Of a stretch of 64,000 nt of DNA, positions 51,271 through 60,049 are shown piece after piece. The notes beneath the pieces were generated by a model that worked only from the letters and a program-made list of their open reading frames with translations, was not told the DNA's origin and searched no databases. How positions within the stretch are numbered: the stretch's first letter is position 1; every line of letters begins with the position of its first letter. The position numbers and the translations under genes were made by a program. The DNA lies in assembly GCF_004216475.1 (NCBI RefSeq), contig NZ_CP022303.1, positions 744,001 to 808,000 on the forward strand, in the 5' to 3' direction. The DNA is from Thalassococcus sp. S3. GTDB lineage: Bacteria > Pseudomonadota > Alphaproteobacteria > Rhodobacterales > Rhodobacteraceae.

Positions 51271-52134
51271 TTATGATGTCAGGCTGGCGCGGGCAGCGAT
51301 CCCTGCGCCGCCGGTGATCAGCAAGGCAGATGCCGCCAAAATCCATGACGGCGTGGCAATGCCGAACGCAACCAGTATCAACGTAGAGAGAAGCGGCGCG
51401 GCATAGGAGCTTGTGCCGAGCAATTGGATATCTCCGCGTTTCACCCCAATGTCCCAGATGTAAAACGCCAGCCCAACGGGACCTGCGCCAAGGACGAGCA
51501 CTGCAAACCACCCTGTCGTGGTGGCTGGCCAGACGGTGTCCTCTATGGCGAGATGCAGAAGGCCGGATAGTATCGCCGTGGCGAGGCAGAAAACGGATAC
51601 GGAAGCGGTTGGCGTTTGCCCAAGGCGCCGGGACAACACCGAATAGCCGGACCATGTCAGCGCACACAGAAACGCCATCACATAGCCTGTCACGGCCTCT
51701 CGTTCGAACCCGGCCTGACCGCCGGTGACAATGAGCGCCGCGCCGAGGAACCCAAGAAGGGCGCCGGTGATATGACCCATGCGCAGCCTCTCTCCCGGCA
51801 GTAAGCTGGAAAAGAGGACGATCAGCAGGGGCCAAAGATAAGCAATCAAACCCGCCTCTGCCGCGGGGGCGAGCCGCAACGCCGAAAAGTAAAGCGCATG
51901 ATAGCCGAATAGACCAAGCGTGCCGAAGAGATAGATGCGCAGCGGGATATGCCTGAGTTGAGAAAGCCCGCCGCTCCGCGCGGTCCAAACCAATCCGATA
52001 AGGCCGCCAATGGAGAAACAGATCGCGTTCAGCAGCAGCGGGGGCGTTGGCGTTGACCCTACGGTCAGAAGCGCCAGAAGAGACCAGAGTAGAACGGCGC
52101 CAAACCCGATCGCCGTGGCAGCAGAACGGGTCAT
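51271..52134 (-). CDS. DMT/EamA family transporter (YddG-like)
   Basis: A 287-residue inner-membrane protein with ten predicted helices in two EamA halves, the drug/metabolite transporter layout; YddG-like members export aromatic amino acids or similar. Motifs include the helix 3-4 region GYHALYFSALRLAPAAEAGL and AYLWPLLIVLFSSLLPGE. ATG 52134 overlaps the LysR stop by four bases (ATGA), so expression is coupled to its likely regulator. Confidence 0.87.
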   Translation of the reverse strand: MTRSAATAIGFGAVLLWSLLALLTVGSTPTPPLLLNAICFSIGGLIGLVWTARSGGLSQLRHIPLRIYLFGTLGLFGYHALYFSALRLAPAAEAGLIAYLWPLLIVLFSSLLPGERLRMGHITGALLGFLGAALIVTGGQAGFEREAVTGYVMAFLCALTWSGYSVLSRRLGQTPTASVSVFCLATAILSGLLHLAIEDTVWPATTTGWFAVLVLGAGPVGLAFYIWDIGVKRGDIQLLGTSSYAAPLLSTLILVAFGIATPSWILAASALLITGGAGIAARASLTS

Positions 52135-53078
52135 CGAGACGGAACATCCTCGACTGGGATGATCTGGAGCTGTTTCGAGACCGATGCGGTCTTGTCGATC
52201 TCGGCAATAATCCAGTCGCGGAAGGCTTTGATGTGAGGCCGGTTCTCGGCGCCCTTTGGGCAGAGAAACCTGAAATGCGCCTTTGTGCTGAGGGCAAGCT
52301 TGTAGGGGGCGATAAGGCGCCCTTCATAGAGATCCTTCACAACCAAAGCGCGGCGTCCGAGCACTACGCCAACACCGGCAAGGGCCGCGTCGACCGCGTG
52401 ATCTGCCTGAGAGAAGCGCGCGCCATGGGTTGGCGCGAAATCGATACCCGCGGCCCGAAACCAAGTTGGCCAATCACAGGGCGGGTTCAGAAACTTGATG
52501 GATTCGTCAAAGATAAGCGGCGCCTCTTGCAGGGAGGCCGGTGTCGGATAGGCCATCGCCAGCTCGGGGCTCATGACGGGGGTGACCCATTCGTAAGCCA
52601 GTGGCAATGAATAAAGATCCTCGTCCTGAGGATAGCCGAACCGGATCGCGACATCGATCTCGTCCCGATGGAAGTCCATGATCCTGAGGCTCGCGGAAAA
52701 GCGCAATTCAACTTCGGGATGCGCTTGCGCAAACTGGTAGAGACGGGGCGCCATCCATTTGGCAGTGAAGGCAGGACCGGCCGTCACTGTTAACGTACTG
52801 TCGTCATGCACCCGCTTGGTGGCCCGCCATGCCGAGGTCAATGCGCGAAAGCCGTCCGCGGCGCCGGGTGCCAGGGCGCGCCCTGCTTCGGTCAGCTCAA
52901 CGGCCCGGTTCAGCCGCCGAAACAGCGGATGGCCCAGATGCTCTTCAAGCGACTTGATTTGAAAGGACAGCGCGGCGGGGGTCACGTTCAACTCCGCTGC
53001 TGCCTTTGAGAACGACATGTTTCTCGCGGCGGCATCAAAAGCGCGGAGCGCGGTCAGCGGGGGAAGTCGATCCGGCAT
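52131..53078 (-). CDS. LysR family regulator, GcvA-like
   Basis: A 315-residue LysR-type regulator of the GcvA subgroup. The N-terminal PPLTALRAFDAAARNMSFSKAAAELNVTPAALSFQIKSLEEHLG helix-turn-helix and the LFRRLNRAVELTEAGRAL dimer helix are typical, and the effector domain is complete. ATG 53078 is used; a GTG six bases upstream is an alternative. It precedes a DMT exporter in the same operon, which is the likely target, although GcvA-type regulators often act on glycine or beta-lactamase genes elsewhere. Confidence 0.9.
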   Translation of the reverse strand: MPDRLPPLTALRAFDAAARNMSFSKAAAELNVTPAALSFQIKSLEEHLGHPLFRRLNRAVELTEAGRALAPGAADGFRALTSAWRATKRVHDDSTLTVTAGPAFTAKWMAPRLYQFAQAHPEVELRFSASLRIMDFHRDEIDVAIRFGYPQDEDLYSLPLAYEWVTPVMSPELAMAYPTPASLQEAPLIFDESIKFLNPPCDWPTWFRAAGIDFAPTHGARFSQADHAVDAALAGVGVVLGRRALVVKDLYEGRLIAPYKLALSTKAHFRFLCPKGAENRPHIKAFRDWIIAEIDKTASVSKQLQIIPVEDVPSR

Positions 53079-53189
53079 AACCACTTAAGTATCTTTTAAT
53101 TGAGGCTATGAAAAGTCTCGTTTGTCGCAGCCGTCCACAAATCGCATATTCAGATCAACACAAGAGATCCTGAAACGAGGAGAGACAAT

Positions 53190-53297
53190 ATGTTTGAAGG
53201 AACAACGAACCCCCGTGCCCGCCGTGCCATTGAAACTGCTCATAAAGAGCGTGCCCGCATCATGCAAAGTGCCTGGGTCTGGCTGTTTTCCCGCTGA
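53190..53297 (+). CDS. 35-residue basic small protein, own terminator
   Basis: A short ORF (36 codons including stop) starting MFEGTTNPRARRAIETAH and ending AWVWLFSR. It has a GAGGAGAG site six bases before ATG 53190 and is followed, 28 bases after its stop, by a strong intrinsic terminator. The composition (six Arg, helical AIETAHKERARIMQSAW, aromatic C-terminus) looks like a small membrane-surface peptide. I do not recognise the family. It could also be the ORF of a leader or dual-function small RNA. Confidence 0.6.
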   Translation: MFEGTTNPRARRAIETAHKERARIMQSAWVWLFSR

Positions 53298-53325
53298 TCG
53301 CAGCGCGCGCGATCTTACGGGATAA

Positions 53326-53367
53326 AGGAAGGGCCGGTCGCATCTCGCGAACCGGCCCTTCTTTTTC
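53326..53367 (+). terminator. Strong intrinsic terminator after small ORF
   Basis: GAAGGGCCGGT (53328-53338), 12-base loop, ACCGGCCCTTC (53351-53361), then TTTTT. An 11-bp perfect stem with a T-run on the plus strand. It also lies 23 bases past the stop of phaB on the other strand and may act in both directions. Confidence 0.9.
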
Positions 53368-53389
53368 GTATCAGAATACCTTGAACGGA

Positions 53390-54112
53390 TCAGACGAAGA
53401 ACTGCGCGCCGTTCGCCGAGATTGTCGAACCGTTAATAAAGCTCGCATCGTCCGAGGCCAGGAAGACCACACAGCGCGCAATCTCTTCGGGCTCACCCAG
53501 GCGTCCGGTTGGGATTTGCGCGATGATGCCTTCCCTCACCTTTTCAGGAACGGCCATCACCATGTCGGTTGCGATATATCCGGGGCAGATCGCATTCGCG
53601 GTGATACCCGCCCGCGCGCCTTCCTGGGCGAGCGATTTCACGATCCCAAGATCTCCGGCCTTTGACGCGGCATAGTTGACTTGCGCGAATTGGCCTTTCT
53701 GGCCGTTGATCGACGAAATGATGATCACGCGACCGAACTTGCGCTCGCGCATGCCAGGCCAGATCGGATGTGTCATGTTGAAGACGCCGGTCAGGTTGGT
53801 GTTGATCACATCGTGCCATTGATCCGGCGTCATGCGGTGGAACGGTGCGTCGCGGGTGATCCCTGCATTGTTGACGAGTACGTCAACGGGTCCGACCTCG
53901 GCTTCGACCTTTTCGATCCCGGCCTTGCACTCGTCGTAGTCGGCGACGTTCCATTTATATGTCTTGATGCCTGTTTCTTCGGTGAATTTCGCTGCGGCTT
54001 CATCATTGCCGGCATAGGTGGCCGCAACGGTGTAGCCCGCTTCCTTGAGTGCGAGGGAGATGGCGGCACCGATACCTCGGGATCCACCGGTGACGAGAGC
54101 GACGCGGGACAT
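53390..54112 (-). CDS. phaB: Acetoacetyl-CoA reductase
   Basis: A 240-residue short-chain dehydrogenase that reduces acetoacetyl-CoA to (R)-3-hydroxybutyryl-CoA with NADPH (EC 1.1.1.36), the second step of polyhydroxybutyrate synthesis. Motifs are the cofactor loop VTGGSRGIGAA at residues 6-16, NNAG, and catalytic ISSINGQKGQFAQVNYAASKAG (Ser, Tyr, Lys). ATG 54112 (MSRVALVTGG) is the family start. It follows phaA on the same strand after 109 bases. A synthase gene is not in the window. Confidence 0.95.
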   Translation of the reverse strand: MSRVALVTGGSRGIGAAISLALKEAGYTVAATYAGNDEAAAKFTEETGIKTYKWNVADYDECKAGIEKVEAEVGPVDVLVNNAGITRDAPFHRMTPDQWHDVINTNLTGVFNMTHPIWPGMRERKFGRVIIISSINGQKGQFAQVNYAASKAGDLGIVKSLAQEGARAGITANAICPGYIATDMVMAVPEKVREGIIAQIPTGRLGEPEEIARCVVFLASDDASFINGSTISANGAQFFV

Positions 54113-54221
54113 GTGTAGAGATTCCTCCAAATTCAGATGGTAATCTTGTTATGCTTGATGATGTCAGTGCGCAACATTATTGCGCACCGAATTTCTGCAT
54201 TGCGGCGATATGGCCGAAAGG

Positions 54222-55397
54222 TCAGTCGCGTTCCAAACACATGGCGACGCCCATGCCGCCGCCGATGCACAGCGTGGCGAGCCCTTTTTTCGCGTCACGA
54301 CGCTTCATCTCGAACAGGAGGGTGTTGAGAATACGCGCGCCCGATGCGCCGATCGGGTGACCGATGGCGATGGCGCCGCCGTTAACGTTCACAATCTCGG
54401 GGTTCCAGCCCATATCCTTGTTCACCGCGCAGGCCTGGGCCGCGAAAGCCTCGTTGGCCTCGACGAGGTCCAGATCTTCGGGTTTCCAGCCGGCTTTCTC
54501 CAGCGCCTTTCGCGACGCATAGATCGGGCCCACACCCATGATCGAGGGGTCGAGACCAACGGTGGCATAGGATGCGATCCGCGCCAGCGGTTCGATCCCG
54601 CGTTTTTCGGCATTGTCAGCGGTCATCAGCAGCGTTGCCGCGGCACCGTCGTTCAGGCCCGATGCATTTGCAGCCGTGACCGAACCTTCCTTGGTGAAGG
54701 CCGGGCGCAGCTTGGCCATCGCCTCCATATTCGCCCCGTGACGGATGTATTCGTCGCTTTCCATCACGATATCGCCTTTGCGGGTCTTGATGGTGAAAGG
54801 AACGATCTCGTCCTGGAACTTGCCGGCCTTCTGCGCCGCTTCGGCCTTGTTCTGGCTGGAGACGGCAAAGCTGTCCTGTGCGTCGCGGCTGATTTGCCAC
54901 TGCTCGGCCACGTTTTCGGCTGTCTGGCCCATGTGGTATCCGTTGAAGGCATCCCAGAGCCCGTCACGGATCATCGTGTCGATGTATTTCATGTCGCCCA
55001 TCTTGTGCCCGGCGCGCAGCGGCGCGGCATGGGGGCTGAGCGTCATGTTTTCCTGTCCGCCGGCGGCCACGATATCGGCATCGCCCAACTGGATGTGCTG
55101 GGCGCCAAGCGCCACGGCGCGCAGGCCGGATCCGCAAACCTGATTGATGCTCCAGGCGGCGCTTTCCTTGGGCAGACCGGCATTGATATGCGCCTGCCGT
55201 GCCGGGTTCTGGCCCTGTGCGGCGGTCAGGACCTGGCCCAGGATCGTTTCGGACACGTCGGCCTTGTCGATGCCCGCACGCTCGACCACGGCATCAAGAA
55301 CAGCCGCGCCCAGGTCGTGTGCAGGAGTGTTGGCGAAACTGCCGCCAAAGCTGCCGACGGCGGTGCGCGCGGCGGATGCGATAACTACGTTGGTCAT
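54222..55397 (-). CDS. phaA: Acetyl-CoA acetyltransferase (beta-ketothiolase)
   Basis: A 391-residue thiolase that condenses two acetyl-CoA to acetoacetyl-CoA (EC 2.3.1.9). Active-site motifs are [14 protein letters not shown] (nucleophile Cys about residue 88), [19 protein letters not shown] (His) and [14 protein letters not shown] (second Cys). ATG 55397 begins [15 protein letters not shown]. With phaB below it supplies 3-hydroxybutyryl-CoA for PHB and for the ethylmalonyl-CoA pathway, which also uses Mcl1 at 34.4 kb. Confidence 0.96.
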   Translation of the reverse strand: MTNVVIASAARTAVGSFGGSFANTPAHDLGAAVLDAVVERAGIDKADVSETILGQVLTAAQGQNPARQAHINAGLPKESAAWSINQVCGSGLRAVALGAQHIQLGDADIVAAGGQENMTLSPHAAPLRAGHKMGDMKYIDTMIRDGLWDAFNGYHMGQTAENVAEQWQISRDAQDSFAVSSQNKAEAAQKAGKFQDEIVPFTIKTRKGDIVMESDEYIRHGANMEAMAKLRPAFTKEGSVTAANASGLNDGAAATLLMTADNAEKRGIEPLARIASYATVGLDPSIMGVGPIYASRKALEKAGWKPEDLDLVEANEAFAAQACAVNKDMGWNPEIVNVNGGAIAIGHPIGASGARILNTLLFEMKRRDAKKGLATLCIGGGMGVAMCLERD

Positions 55398-55553
55398 ATG
55401 TGCTGTCCTCTTCCAGTCCGAACTGGGAAGTGAGATGCACTCCTGTCTGCGACAACGTGCCCCAATCCCCCCGATAGGGGCCGGAATACCGGATGAATGC
55501 ACATGCAGCAACAGACAGGGTGTCTCAGGGACATCTTGAGGTTGCAATACGGG

Positions 55554-56396
55554 CTATGCGGTTGCCCTGACTTTGCTTTCAGGCAGCCAGGGGGGGCGCA
55601 CGGTCGGAGCGCCATAGAGATACCCCTGCAAACAATCGACACCGATGGAGACCAGGAACTCCGCATCGGCACCCTGTTCCACCGATTCGGCCACAGTGAA
55701 CATGTCGAATTGCTGCGCGATGGCGACGAGGGCGCGTGTCAGAACCTGATTGTCGGGATCGGAGTGGACCCCCCGCACGAACTGCCCGTCGATCTTGACC
55801 GCGTCAAAGTAGAAATCCTTGAAATAGCGGAATGCCGTCATGCCGGACCCGAAATCGTCAAGCGCAAAGCCGATGCCGCGGGTCTGCAGATCATTCATGA
55901 AGTCGATCACGATCTCCGGCACGGTCATGGCAGAGCTTTCCGTGATCTCAAGCACCAACCGTTCCCCCACCGTGGGATGCTTCCTCAGAAACCGGTCGAG
56001 CGTTCCCTTCCACGTCTTGTATCCGATTGATCGGGCCGACATGTTGATCGACAGGCGAATTGTCGGGTTCTTCACCAGGGTGCGCAGACCAAGTTGAAGG
56101 GCGGCCACATCGATTTCCCGCCCCAGCTCGCTATCCTCGATCGCGGGCATAAAGTCCCGCGCCGGGATCACCCGTCCGGTCTCATCCAGAACGCGGATCA
56201 GCCCCTCGTAGAAGGCAACGCCATGTGGCGGGCGGGCGGCCATGATGGGCTGGAAAGCCAGCAGCGTATCGCCGGATGTCAGCGAGCGCGAAACCATGTC
56301 CAGCACGGAGCCATCCCGACCCGCCAAGGCCGCATTCAGCGGGCTATCCAAACCTGGTGAGAGATCGGCAAGTGCCGTTTGACGGGGGGTGGGCAT
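55554..56396 (-). CDS. EAL domain protein, putative c-di-GMP phosphodiesterase
   Basis: A 280-residue cytosolic protein, essentially one EAL domain after a 40-residue N-terminus. Catalytic residues are mostly kept: EGLIR in place of EALIR, RLSINMSARS (Asn), VLEITES (Glu), LDDFGSG (Asp pair), VKIDG (Lys) and LQGYLYG (Gln). The usual AEGVE reads AESVE. The A-to-G change in EAL is found in many active and some inactive members. ATG 56396 has AGGA upstream; an earlier TTG is less likely. There is no GGDEF or sensor domain. It is divergent from tag across a LexA-type box. Confidence 0.87.
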   Translation of the reverse strand: MPTPRQTALADLSPGLDSPLNAALAGRDGSVLDMVSRSLTSGDTLLAFQPIMAARPPHGVAFYEGLIRVLDETGRVIPARDFMPAIEDSELGREIDVAALQLGLRTLVKNPTIRLSINMSARSIGYKTWKGTLDRFLRKHPTVGERLVLEITESSAMTVPEIVIDFMNDLQTRGIGFALDDFGSGMTAFRYFKDFYFDAVKIDGQFVRGVHSDPDNQVLTRALVAIAQQFDMFTVAESVEQGADAEFLVSIGVDCLQGYLYGAPTVRPPWLPESKVRATA

Positions 56397-56467
56397 GAAA
56401 GCGTCCTGTTTTGCAGCCCGCCCAGAATTCGCCAAACACCCTAAGAAGGAATTAATATTCGCTTTTT

Positions 56468-56482
56468 GTTCTAATTCTGTTC
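56468..56482. promoter_or_regulatory. LexA-type SOS box (GTTC-N7-GTTC)
   Basis: GTTC-TAATTCT-GTTC at 56468-56482 matches exactly the LexA operator form of alphaproteobacteria (Rhodobacter, Caulobacter). It is 25 bases before the tag start codon and 72 bases from the divergent EAL gene. SOS control of tag and perhaps of the EAL gene is implied. Confidence 0.75.
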
Positions 56483-56506
56483 AAATGGTCCAGCAAAGGA
56501 GACAGC

Positions 56507-57088
56507 ATGACGAAACGCTGCGGCTGGGCGGGGCCCGAGCAAATCTACATCGACTACCACGACACCGAATGGGGTGTGCCGGAATATGACAGCCGCGCTT
56601 TGTGGGAGAAGCTGATCCTCGACGGATTTCAGGCCGGGCTGAGCTGGATCACCATCTTGAAAAAGCGAGACAATTTCCGGGGCGCGTTTGAAGGCTTCGA
56701 TCCGAATATCATCGCGGAATGGGGCGAAAAGGAGGTCGAACGTCTGGTGCAGGATAAGGGCATCATCCGGCACCGCGGGAAGATTGAGGCCACGATCTCA
56801 AACGCCCGCGCCTGGCAGAAGATCGAGCAGCACAAAGGCTTTGACCGCTTTCTGTGGGATTACGTTGATGGCAGGCCGGTGCAGAATCAATGGAAGACCT
56901 CAGCCGAAGTGCCGGGCTATACAGACCTTTCTGAACGCATCTCGAAGGACCTTAAGAAAGCGGGATTTCGGTTTTGCGGTCCCACTATCGTCTATGCTGT
57001 CATGCAGGCGATGGGGATGGTGAACGACCATGTGGTGACCTGTCCAAGGCACGCAGATTGCGCGGCCTTAGCCCGGCGCAATGTCTGA
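56507..57088 (+). CDS. tag: DNA-3-methyladenine glycosylase I
   Basis: A 193-residue base-excision repair enzyme that removes 3-methyladenine (EC 3.2.2.20). It starts MTKRCGWAGPEQIYIDYHDTEWG and has the zinc ligands Cys5 and His18 early and the late pair in NDHVVTCPRH, as in E. coli Tag. The core LWEKLILDGFQAGLSWITIL is also typical. AAAGGAG precedes ATG 56507. A LexA-type box lies immediately upstream, and the next gene overlaps by eight bases. Confidence 0.94.
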   Translation: MTKRCGWAGPEQIYIDYHDTEWGVPEYDSRALWEKLILDGFQAGLSWITILKKRDNFRGAFEGFDPNIIAEWGEKEVERLVQDKGIIRHRGKIEATISNARAWQKIEQHKGFDRFLWDYVDGRPVQNQWKTSAEVPGYTDLSERISKDLKKAGFRFCGPTIVYAVMQAMGMVNDHVVTCPRHADCAALARRNV

Positions 57089-57572
57089 CCACGTCACCAT
57101 TCGCTCGTATAGCGCCGCCGACAGGAAGGCGGTCCTCACCCTCGCAATCGCGGCCTGGCAACCGGTCTTTGACGCCATGAAAGGGTCCGTCTTGCCCTAC
57201 GTATACGAGGCATTCTATCCCCATGGGTGGGAGCAGCGTCAAAGGGCCGATATCGCCGCATTTCTGGACGCCGCGCATGACGCCACCTGGATTGCGGAAT
57301 GTCGGGGCACTGCCGCGGGCTTTGTCGGGATCACCCTCCACCCCGAGGATCGGATGGGAGAGATCACAGTTATCGCCGTCGACCCTGCCTTTCAGCGCAT
57401 GGGGATCGCAGACCGTCTGATGACCTGGGCCGAAGAGCGGATTCGGGAGGCCGGAATGGTCATGGTAATGGTCGAAACGGGTGGCGACCCCGGCCACGCC
57501 GCAGCGCGGGCCGCTTACGAGGCCCACGGTTTCCAAAGATGGCCCGTCGCCCGCTATTTCAAGCCGCTCTAG
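57081..57572 (+). CDS. GNAT family N-acetyltransferase
   Basis: A 163-residue acyltransferase with the GNAT acetyl-CoA motif: VIAVDPAFQRMGIADRLMTWAEERIREAG, with the QRxGxA loop. The C-terminus AARAAYEAHGFQRWP is a typical final strand-helix. ATG 57081 overlaps the tag stop by eight bases, so it is co-translated with tag. The substrate is unknown. Its stop lies within a palindrome shared with the convergent hydroxylase gene. Confidence 0.85.
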   Translation: MSDHVTIRSYSAADRKAVLTLAIAAWQPVFDAMKGSVLPYVYEAFYPHGWEQRQRADIAAFLDAAHDATWIAECRGTAAGFVGITLHPEDRMGEITVIAVDPAFQRMGIADRLMTWAEERIREAGMVMVMVETGGDPGHAAARAAYEAHGFQRWPVARYFKPL

Positions 57573-57588
57573 GCCGCGCTTGGCCTAG
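57569..57588. terminator. Palindrome holding the stops of two convergent genes
   Basis: CTAGGCC-GCGCTT-GGCCTAG (57569-57588). One arm contains the GNAT stop TAG (57570-57572), the other the hydroxylase stop TAG read on the minus strand (57587-57585). It is a compact bidirectional hairpin. Confidence 0.65.
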
Positions 57589-58571
57589 CCGGGCTCTCTT
57601 TGCCCTGTGTCGGTGGCCATGTCGTGCGGGAAGAGGGCCTTGTCTTCAAATCCTGCCGTGCCGCGCGCCTCCGGGTGCCGTTTCAGGTAGTGTTGCTTGA
57701 TCGTTTCGGACGTGTCGCGGCTGCCATCATGGGAATAGCCTGGCGGGCCAAAGGCATAGCCGAACCTTTGCCGCAGCGTGAGCCCGGGTTGGAAGACGTC
57801 GCGGAAGAGGCCAATCCATTCGTGGAATGCCACGCGGATCGGGTTAAAGGTACCGATGTTCTGGACAAGGCCGTAATCGGGTTTTTCGTCCTCGCGCTCG
57901 GGCACGAAGGTGCCAAAAAGCTTGTCCCAGATGATGAAGACGCCGGCATAATTCGCATCCAGATACCGGGCGTTTCGCCCGTGATGGACACGGTGGTGGC
58001 TAGGCGTGTTCATGATCGCTTCGAACCAGCGGGGCATCCGACCGATGGCTTCGGTATGGATCCAGAATTGGTAGATCAGGTTGAGCCCGCCGCAGAAGAG
58101 CACCATCGCGGGATGAAAGCCCAGAAGGATCAGAGGCGCGCGCATCACCATCATGAAGGTGAACGTCCCGGTCCAGGTCTGCCGCAAGGCGGTGGTCAGG
58201 TTGTAGTGCTGGGAGGAATGGTGGTTCACATGGCTGGCCCAGACCCAGCGGATGCGGTGGCCGAACCGATGCACCCAGTAATAGCGCAGGTCATCCAGAA
58301 CGAAGCACAGCGCCACCACCCAGAGAGAGGCGCCCAGATCCAGCGGTGTGAGCGACCAGAGCCACATGAAAAAGCCCCAGGTGATGAAGCCCAGAAGGAT
58401 CACCGACGTGACATTGCCAGCGCCCATGATCAGGGAGGTGACGGCATCGCGTGTCTCGTACCGTCCGCCCCGGCGCTTAATCACGATCCAGGCCAGTTCA
58501 ATCGCGATGGCGGCGATGAAGAAGGGCACCGCCCATTGAACGACGTCGGGATAGCTGAGGATATCGGTCAT
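57585..58571 (-). CDS. Sterol desaturase / fatty acid hydroxylase family membrane protein
   Basis: A 328-residue membrane di-iron oxygenase-family protein with four to five hydrophobic segments. The histidine clusters are HRFGH (about residue 120), HVNHHS (about 134) and, later, HRVHHG near residue 210, the full set of the FA_hydroxylase domain. In bacteria such proteins hydroxylate fatty acids, sterol-like lipids or carotenoids; the substrate here is unknown. ATG 58571 overlaps the stop of the upstream gene (ATGA). Confidence 0.88.
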   Translation of the reverse strand: MTDILSYPDVVQWAVPFFIAAIAIELAWIVIKRRGGRYETRDAVTSLIMGAGNVTSVILLGFITWGFFMWLWSLTPLDLGASLWVVALCFVLDDLRYYWVHRFGHRIRWVWASHVNHHSSQHYNLTTALRQTWTGTFTFMMVMRAPLILLGFHPAMVLFCGGLNLIYQFWIHTEAIGRMPRWFEAIMNTPSHHRVHHGRNARYLDANYAGVFIIWDKLFGTFVPEREDEKPDYGLVQNIGTFNPIRVAFHEWIGLFRDVFQPGLTLRQRFGYAFGPPGYSHDGSRDTSETIKQHYLKRHPEARGTAGFEDKALFPHDMATDTGQREPG

Positions 58572-58954
58572 GAAGCCTCGATCAGGGTTTTCCAGCGCGC
58601 CCTTTCCTCTTCATGCAGGCGCAGGGTCAGGGGCGGTGCGGTGTAGTCGTCAAAATCGACGCGCAGACCTTTGGGCCTGTCGGAGAGGCGAACGGAGGTG
58701 AGGCGGCGGGCGACCGTATCGGCCCCAAAAGACCATAGCAGCCCCCAGCCGGCGTCGCTGTGCACAAGGGCCGCATGACCAGAGCGGGCGACGTGCAAAC
58801 TGTTTATGGCGTCGTCCGGGAAATGACGCAGCCAAGCGGCCCTGGCCGTAGCCGGGTCCAGCATTTTCGGAGCGCTCAGCCCCAGCAGATGCGCGGCAAG
58901 CGCAATGGCGGCAATGCCTCCGATCACAAGTGTCACGAGCAACTCAAGCGGCAT
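58568..58954 (-). CDS. Single-helix membrane protein, unknown
   Basis: A 128-residue protein with one membrane helix at residues 3-25 and a soluble part that may be a small beta fold (SLHVARSGHAALVHSDAGWGLLWSFG, then RLTSVRLSDRPKGLRVDFDDY). I do not recognise the family. A strong GGAGGGGAG site precedes ATG 58954. It is translationally coupled to the hydroxylase-family gene, so a related membrane role is likely. Confidence 0.7.
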   Translation of the reverse strand: MPLELLVTLVIGGIAAIALAAHLLGLSAPKMLDPATARAAWLRHFPDDAINSLHVARSGHAALVHSDAGWGLLWSFGADTVARRLTSVRLSDRPKGLRVDFDDYTAPPLTLRLHEEERARWKTLIEAS

Positions 58955-59023
58955 GTCTCCCCTCCGCTGCAAAGTGCAGCAGGAGGCAGGTGCCGCTGTC
59001 AACCGTGGCGTTGCGTCGTGCGT

Positions 59024-59389
59024 CTACTTCATCTGACCGATAAAGGTTTCGCCCCGACCGCGGTCCCGTGTGCCGCGTATCCGAGTTCCATCCACTTCTA
59101 CAAGCTGGCAATCCGTACCGGCGTCATTGCCCGCAACCGTAACCGAACGGCACCAGAAACCGTCACGCCAGGCCCAGGCCCCCGAGATCTTTGCACCATT
59201 GGATGTCACCGTGCCGCGAAGCTTTCCGTTTTTCAGGATTGTTACAGTGCTTGTGTCGGTCACCACCGTCTTGCCTGCGACAAGCGCCCGATAATCCGCT
59301 TCGGTCGTGACCCTTTTGAAATCGGCCAGGCCGACGGTTGGAGAAACTGCAATTGCCGCCGCGATTGCGGCTCTAACAAATTTAATCAT
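59024..59389 (-). CDS. Secreted protein, unknown
   Basis: A 121-residue protein with a signal peptide (residues 1-22, ending TVGLA before DFKRV). The mature part has a FKRVTTEADYRALVAGKTV start, a central KNGKLRGTVTSNGAKISGAWAWRDGFWCR and a second Cys (GTDCQLV), suggesting one disulfide and a small beta barrel. I do not recognise a named family. ATG 59389 is preferred to an upstream ATG as it gives a clean signal peptide. The gene stands alone. Confidence 0.7.
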   Translation of the reverse strand: MIKFVRAAIAAAIAVSPTVGLADFKRVTTEADYRALVAGKTVVTDTSTVTILKNGKLRGTVTSNGAKISGAWAWRDGFWCRSVTVAGNDAGTDCQLVEVDGTRIRGTRDRGRGETFIGQMK

Positions 59390-59461
59390 ATCAAATACCC
59401 ATACTACTAACACCCATATTGAATCTCAAAACGGAACGAAAAGCCAAGAGAATTTTGCCGG

Positions 59462-60028
59462 TTAATGTGTTGATTGCGTTGTGAGCGCCGCGATGATCGC
59501 CTTGGCGCTGTCGGAGGCCCAGTCCGCATCACCCCGCAGACGTGCTATTTCCTCGCCGTCGGGGTTCAGGATGACGGTGATCGGAAGACCGAACACGCCC
59601 ATCTCGCGCGCGATGGCCTGTTTGGGGTCCTGATGACGGGGCAGGTTGTCGATGCCGGTCTCCTCGAAGAATTTCACGATACCGGCGGGAGAGTTGCGAC
59701 CGGTGGCGAGGGTCAGCACTTCGAAGGTGTCACCGCCGAATTCGGTCTGCAGCTCGGAGAGCATCGGCATTTCCTTGCGGCAGGGCGCGCACCATGTGGC
59801 CCAGAAGTTCAGGAGAACGTATTTGCCGCGATGATCGGCGAGGCTAGCCTCTCCGGCGCCATCGGCCAGGACATAGGCGGCGTCCGAGGTTTCCACCGGC
59901 GCGGGATGGATGACGAGTTTTTTCATGTCACCCTCACGCAAATCCGCGATGGCGGACATATCGGCGAGGGCGGCATTTGCACCAAACGTCAGGGCCGTAT
60001 AGACGAGCGCGGCAAAGAACTTCTTCAT
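59462..60028 (-). CDS. TlpA-like periplasmic thiol-disulfide oxidoreductase
   Basis: A 188-residue thioredoxin-fold protein with an N-terminal signal or anchor (residues 1-22, ending ANAALA). The active site is WCAPC at residues 79-83, followed by the cis-Pro segment [13 protein letters not shown]. TlpA/ResA proteins reduce disulfides outside the cytoplasm, often for cytochrome c or oxidase assembly. ATG 60028 has GGAGGGG upstream; the earlier open frame lies across argH. Only 21 bases separate it from the argH start on the other strand. Confidence 0.92.
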   Translation of the reverse strand: MKKFFAALVYTALTFGANAALADMSAIADLREGDMKKLVIHPAPVETSDAAYVLADGAGEASLADHRGKYVLLNFWATWCAPCRKEMPMLSELQTEFGGDTFEVLTLATGRNSPAGIVKFFEETGIDNLPRHQDPKQAIAREMGVFGLPITVILNPDGEEIARLRGDADWASDSAKAIIAALTTQSTH

Positions 60029-60049
60029 TTCCCCTCCAAAGGGCAATCC

